A stretch of DNA of 64,000 bases from Collinsella aerofaciens (GTDB lineage Bacteria; Actinomycetota; Coriobacteriia; Coriobacteriales; Coriobacteriaceae), in NCBI RefSeq assembly GCF_015558785.1, contig NZ_JADMOP010000001.1, forward strand, positions 186,001-250,000. Reading direction: 5' to 3'. How positions within the stretch are numbered: the stretch's first letter is position 1; every line of letters starts with the position of its first letter. The notes under the pieces are model-generated. The model saw only the letters and a list, made by a program, of their open reading frames with translations, was not told where the DNA came from and did not search any database. Shown here one piece after another: positions 60,629 to 64,000 of this stretch. Position numbers and translations under genes: made by a program.

Positions 60629-60761
60629 GAGCCCCGGGGAGGGCAAATATATAAGGTCGATCGCGAGTTCCGCACGAGCCGGAGAGCACTTAATGTGCTC
60701 TCCGTGCGAGTCAGGACTGTCCGAGCAGGCGACCTTATATATTTGCCCTCCCCGGGGCTCC
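60629..60761. repeat. 133-bp long inverted repeat (32-bp perfect arms)
   Basis: The arm at 60629-60660 (begins GGAGCCCCGGGGAGGG, ends ATATAAGGTCG) is exactly complementary to 60730-60761. A second hairpin, GGAGAGCAC/GTGCTCTCC (about 60681-60703), lies inside. It fills the gap between two minus-strand genes and probably ends the DUF711 transcript, but the size and perfection are unusual for a terminator. Confidence 0.88.
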
Positions 60762-60778
60762 TCGCCAGTCCCCCTCAG

Positions 60779-62143
60779 CTAGTTCTTGAGCGAGTTCAGC
60801 GGAGCCGGGAAGCGTCCACCGCGGTGGGCAAGCACGGTGCCGGCGTTGGGGTTTACCGGCATGATGGGCGCACGGCCAAACAGGCCGCCGTACTCGACGC
60901 AGTCGCCCACGCCCTTGCCGATGGCGGGAATCACGCGCACGGCCGTGGTCTTGTTGTTGATGACGCCGATGGCCATCTCGTCGGCGATGATGCCGGCGAT
61001 GGTCTCGACCGGGGTGTCGCCGGGGATGGCGATCATGTCCAGGCCAACGGAGCACACACAGGTCATGGCCTCGAGCTTCTCGAGCGAAAGCGCGCCGGCT
61101 TCGACGGCGGCGATCATGCCGGCGTCCTCGGACACGGGGATAAAGGCGCCGGAGAGACCGCCCACGCTGGAGCTGGCCATGACGCCGCCCTTCTTGACGG
61201 CATCGTTGAGCATGGCGAGCGCACAGGTCGTGCCCGGGCCACCGCAGGTGCCCACGCCGATGATCTCGAGGATACGGGCAACGGAGTCGCCGATGGCAGG
61301 CGTGGGAGCCAGCGACAGGTCGACAATGCCCTTCTCGACACCCAGACGATGGGCGGCCTCGCGGCTCATGAGCTCGCCGGCGCGGGTGATCTTAAAGGCG
61401 GTCTGCTTAATCTTTTCGGCGACTTCCATCATCGATGCGGAATCGGGCAGCGTCTCCAGGGCTGCGGCCATAACGCCGGGGCCCGAGACGCCTACGTTGA
61501 TGACGGCGTCGGCCTCGCCACCGCCGTGGACGGCGCCCGCCATAAACGGGGAGTCCTCGACCATGTTGGCAAAGCAGACAAACTTGGAGGCGCCAACGGA
61601 ATCCTGGTCGGCCGTGAGCTTGGCGGCGTCGATGATGGTCTGGGCGGCCATGAGCACAGCGTCCATGTTGATGCCGGCGCGCAGGCTGGCGACGTTGACG
61701 CTGGAGCAGACGCGGCTCGTGGTGGCGAGCGCCTGGGGGATGGACTGGATGACGCGGCGGTCGGCGTCGCCGATGCCCTTCTGGACGAGTGCGGAGAAGC
61801 CGCCCAGGTAGTCGATGCCGAGCGTCTCGGCCGCGCGGTCGAGGGCATGCGCGATGGGGGTGAGGTCCTCATCCTTGCAGCATGCGGCGATCTGCGCCAC
61901 CGGGGTGACGGAAACGCGCTTGTTGACGATGGGGATACCGTACTCGCGCTCGAGGTTCTCGGCGGTCTCGACCAGATGCTCAGCCGTGTGCGTCACGTGG
62001 TCGTAGATCTTCGTGCACATGCGGTCGAGGTTCTCGTCACCGCAACCCATGAGCGAAACACCCATGGTGATGGTCCTGATGTCGAGGTTCTGTTCCTCAA
62101 CCATGCCGCGGGTTTCCGCGATTTCTGCGGGCGTGATCGCCAT
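60779..62143 (-). CDS. DUF711/UPF0210 family protein (PFL family)
   Basis: A 454-residue protein of the DUF711 (UPF0210) family, which has a pyruvate-formate-lyase-like fold: [31 protein letters not shown] start, [81 protein letters not shown]. No established activity. In other genomes it often follows a small ACT-domain (UPF0237) gene; none is next to it here. AGGAG precedes ATG 62143. Confidence 0.9.
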   Translation of the reverse strand: MAITPAEIAETRGMVEEQNLDIRTITMGVSLMGCGDENLDRMCTKIYDHVTHTAEHLVETAENLEREYGIPIVNKRVSVTPVAQIAACCKDEDLTPIAHALDRAAETLGIDYLGGFSALVQKGIGDADRRVIQSIPQALATTSRVCSSVNVASLRAGINMDAVLMAAQTIIDAAKLTADQDSVGASKFVCFANMVEDSPFMAGAVHGGGEADAVINVGVSGPGVMAAALETLPDSASMMEVAEKIKQTAFKITRAGELMSREAAHRLGVEKGIVDLSLAPTPAIGDSVARILEIIGVGTCGGPGTTCALAMLNDAVKKGGVMASSSVGGLSGAFIPVSEDAGMIAAVEAGALSLEKLEAMTCVCSVGLDMIAIPGDTPVETIAGIIADEMAIGVINNKTTAVRVIPAIGKGVGDCVEYGGLFGRAPIMPVNPNAGTVLAHRGGRFPAPLNSLKN

Positions 62144-62190
62144 CCTTGCGCTCCTATCTGCCAAAACGAGCATAATCTTATCTATTCTAA

Positions 62191-62225
62191 CGTGCCGCAC
62201 GTGCCAAGTGGCGCATGCGGCACGT
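62191..62225 (-). terminator. Hairpin between DUF711 and methionine synthase genes
   Basis: CGTGCCGCA (62191-62199) pairs with TGCGGCACG (62217-62225), with an inner GCC/GGC. The T tract on the minus strand is weak. Confidence 0.55.
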
Positions 62226-62251
62226 TTTGGTGCTCGGTTGTTTCCGTTGTG

Positions 62252-64000
62252 TTACTGCCCAAAGACCTCTTCGGCGATGCGCGCGCTCTCGGCGGCGTCC
62301 TTGGCGTAGTAGTCCGCGCCGATCTGCTTGGCGTATTCGGGGGTGAGTACGGCGCCGCCCACGATGATCTTGACGCCCGGCACCTCGGAATGAAGCAGCT
62401 TGATGGTCTCCTCCATGGCGACGACCGTGGTAGTCATAAGCGCCGAGAGGCCGACGAGTTTGATATCGCGCTCCTTGACGGTCTTGAGTACCTCCTGCGG
62501 ATCGACGTCGCGGCCCAGGTCAAAGACGGTGTAGCCGTAGTTGTCGAGCAGCATTTTGACGATGTTCTTGCCAATATCGTGGATGTCGCCCTTGACGGTG
62601 GCCACGCAGATCTTGCCCTTGTCGGCAATCTCGCCGGCGGGCATCAGGCGCTTGATGGTGTCAAAACCAACACGTGCTGCCTCGGCCGAGGCCATAAGCT
62701 GCGGCAAGAAGAACTTGCCCTGGTCAAAGAGGACGCCAACCTCATCGAGGGCGGGGATAAAGTGATTGTTGATGAGGTCCATGGCGTCGTGATCTGCCAG
62801 CAGACGCTCGGTCTCGGCAGCGATCTCGCCTTTGCGGCCCGAGACGACCATGCGACGAATCGGGTCGTCGTTGCCGTCGGTGCCGGCGGTGCCAGCAGCG
62901 GGCACAGCGTCGGTCGATACTGCCTGAGCAGCTGCCGGGTTGGCGGCGATCTTATACGGATCGGTCCAGCCGCCGTAGCGCTCGATGTATCCGGTCGAGC
63001 CCTCGTCCTCAACGCTCAGGACGCGATAGCTGTAGACGGTATCCATAAAGCGCTTGGAGCCCGGGTTCATGATGGGGGCATCAAGACCTGCGCCAAAAGC
63101 GGCGGCCAAAAAGACCGAGCCCAGCAGCGGGCGGGCAGGCAGGCCAAAGCTGATGTTCGACACGCCGAGCGCGCATTTGACGCCCAGACGCTCCTTGCAC
63201 AGGGACATGGCGCGCAGGATCTGCTCGGCCTGGCGTTGATTGGTCGAGGCGGTCATGACCAGACAGTCGATGAGGATGCGGTCCGGTCCGATGCCGTAGC
63301 GGGCAGCCTCGGCCACGATGCGTTCGGCGATGGCGAAGCGGGCCTCGGCGGTATCGGGGATGCCGCCTTCGTCGAGCGTAAGTCCGACAACGTTGGTGCC
63401 GTAGTGGGCGACCAGCGGAAAGATCTCATCCATGATCTGCTGCTTGCCATTGACCGAGTTGATGATGGGCTTGCCGGCGTAGCGGCGCACGGCGGCCTCG
63501 ACGGCTGCGGGGTCGGTGGAGTCGATCTGCAGCGGCAGCAGCGTGGAGCCCTGGAGCTGCTCGGTGGCCTGTTGGATGATCTTGACCTCGTCGATCTCGG
63601 GCAGGCCCACGTTAACGTCCAGGATGTCGGCGCCCTGTTCCTGCTGGCTGATACCCTGGCTCACGACGTAGTCCAGGTCGCCGTCGCGCAGGGCCTGCTG
63701 CAGGCGCTTTTTGCCGGTGGGGTTGATGCGCTCGCCGATGACGGCGATCTTGTGGCCGTCGCAGGGAAGGTCCACGACCGTTTGGGCGCTCGTGACCGAC
63801 ATGCTGGGCTTGCGGCGGCGTGGGCTGGGCGTGTGGTTATCGATAAGCGTGCGTAGCGCTGCCATGTGCGCCGGCGTGGTGCCGCAGCAGCCGCCCACGA
63901 CGCTCACGCCGTCGGCGATCATGCCGGCGACGGCCTCGGCGTATTCGGGGGCCTGGATATCAAAGACGGTGTTGCCGTCGTCGTCCACATGGGGGAGTCC
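62252..64000 (-). CDS. metH: B12-dependent methionine synthase (homocysteine methyltransferase), N-terminus outside window
   Basis: The window holds 582 residues from the right edge to the stop. The end of the homocysteine domain has zinc-ligand GGCCGTTPAHM. Then a pterin-binding (methyltetrahydrofolate) TIM barrel (VIGERINPTGKKRLQQAL, DILDVNVGLPEID, PLQIDSTDP, IINSVNG, CALGVSNISFGLP), a helical cap and a cobalamin domain with DIHDIGKN (His axial ligand). It ends at KDAAESARIAEEVFGQ after the B12 domain, so the C-terminal reactivation domain of E. coli MetH is missing, as in many anaerobes. A 30-residue Ala/Thr-rich linker (AVSTDAVPAAGTAGTDGND) sits before the cap. Confidence 0.93.
   Translation of the reverse strand, partial: GLPHVDDDGNTVFDIQAPEYAEAVAGMIADGVSVVGGCCGTTPAHMAALRTLIDNHTPSPRRRKPSMSVTSAQTVVDLPCDGHKIAVIGERINPTGKKRLQQALRDGDLDYVVSQGISQQEQGADILDVNVGLPEIDEVKIIQQATEQLQGSTLLPLQIDSTDPAAVEAAVRRYAGKPIINSVNGKQQIMDEIFPLVAHYGTNVVGLTLDEGGIPDTAEARFAIAERIVAEAARYGIGPDRILIDCLVMTASTNQRQAEQILRAMSLCKERLGVKCALGVSNISFGLPARPLLGSVFLAAAFGAGLDAPIMNPGSKRFMDTVYSYRVLSVEDEGSTGYIERYGGWTDPYKIAANPAAAQAVSTDAVPAAGTAGTDGNDDPIRRMVVSGRKGEIAAETERLLADHDAMDLINNHFIPALDEVGVLFDQGKFFLPQLMASAEAARVGFDTIKRLMPAGEIADKGKICVATVKGDIHDIGKNIVKMLLDNYGYTVFDLGRDVDPQEVLKTVKERDIKLVGLSALMTTTVVAMEETIKLLHSEVPGVKIIVGGAVLTPEYAKQIGADYYAKDAAESARIAEEVFGQ

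Noticed and set aside
59574-60689. N-terminal membrane anchor on the methyltransferase from an upstream start
   Set aside because: A strong Shine-Dalgarno lies just before GTG 60461, and the upstream extension runs into the 133-bp inverted repeat.
60623-63856. Very long open frame (over 1000 codons) on the plus strand opposite the DUF711 and methionine synthase genes
   Set aside because: It is antisense to two clear families, is rich in Asp, Gly, His and Val as expected for GC-skewed shadow frames, and has no ribosome site.

Overview
The window reads as chromosomal DNA of a high-GC gut actinobacterium, most likely Collinsella (Coriobacteriia). This is inferred from the GC-rich codon use, the gatCAB operon, a Coriobacteria-style SpaA/FctA pilus locus, very large STAND-SARP regulators, semi-phosphorylative sugar-acid catabolism and several families of short intergenic inverted repeats. 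No search could be run, so the genus is an inference.

Layout. 1-2.7 kb: the end of kdpC and an old-yellow-enzyme/FAD oxidoreductase. 2.7-15.7 kb: a sugar-acid region with an RpiB/LacAB-type isomerase, a gluconate 5-dehydrogenase/KduD-type reductase, a GntP permease, an IlvD/Edd dehydratase, KDPG aldolase, KDG kinase, two GntR-FCD regulators and a LacI regulator. Together they can bring in an aldonate or unsaturated-uronate product, form 2-keto-3-deoxygluconate, phosphorylate it and split it to pyruvate and glyceraldehyde-3-phosphate. An ORC/Cdc6-like ATPase with a 7 x 10 bp upstream array and a YczE-type membrane protein are interspersed. 15.8-22 kb: a glutamine synthetase-like protein with altered active-site residues, an orphan OmpR-type regulator, HtrA and LigA. 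22-27.5 kb: a MATE pump and a heterodimeric ABC exporter. 27.5-32.5 kb: a PD-(D/E)XK-like gene between two repeat copies, moaA, a moaC-mobB fusion and a HAD phosphatase. 32.5-41.4 kb: an AT-rich promoter, a small secreted/membrane peptide, three sortase-anchored pilins and a class C sortase. 41.7-49.7 kb: gatCAB, a DUF6110-like protein with a P1B ATPase, and a RelB/PIN toxin-antitoxin pair. 49.9-55.6 kb: tmRNA, a patatin, rplM-rpsI, glmM, PTS IIA and nagB. 56-64 kb: a 999-residue regulator, yhbY, a methyltransferase, a DUF711/PFL protein and the 3' part of a B12-dependent methionine synthase.

The most unusual signals are non-coding. There are three interspersed inverted-repeat families with fixed spans (63, 59 and about 33 nt) and changed but still complementary stems. 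Two candidate cis-regulatory RNA elements, each present twice, sit under the same LacI-type operator: a 58-nt hairpin with a conserved loop, and an element that can form an interleaved pseudoknot 40-60 nt before a start codon. They tie a YczE-type membrane protein to the kdgK-kdgA operon. Other notable structures are an iteron-like array before the ORC-like ATPase, a cluster of four ACGAAA..TTTnCGT palindromes, and long nested inverted repeats after gatB and before the methyltransferase gene.
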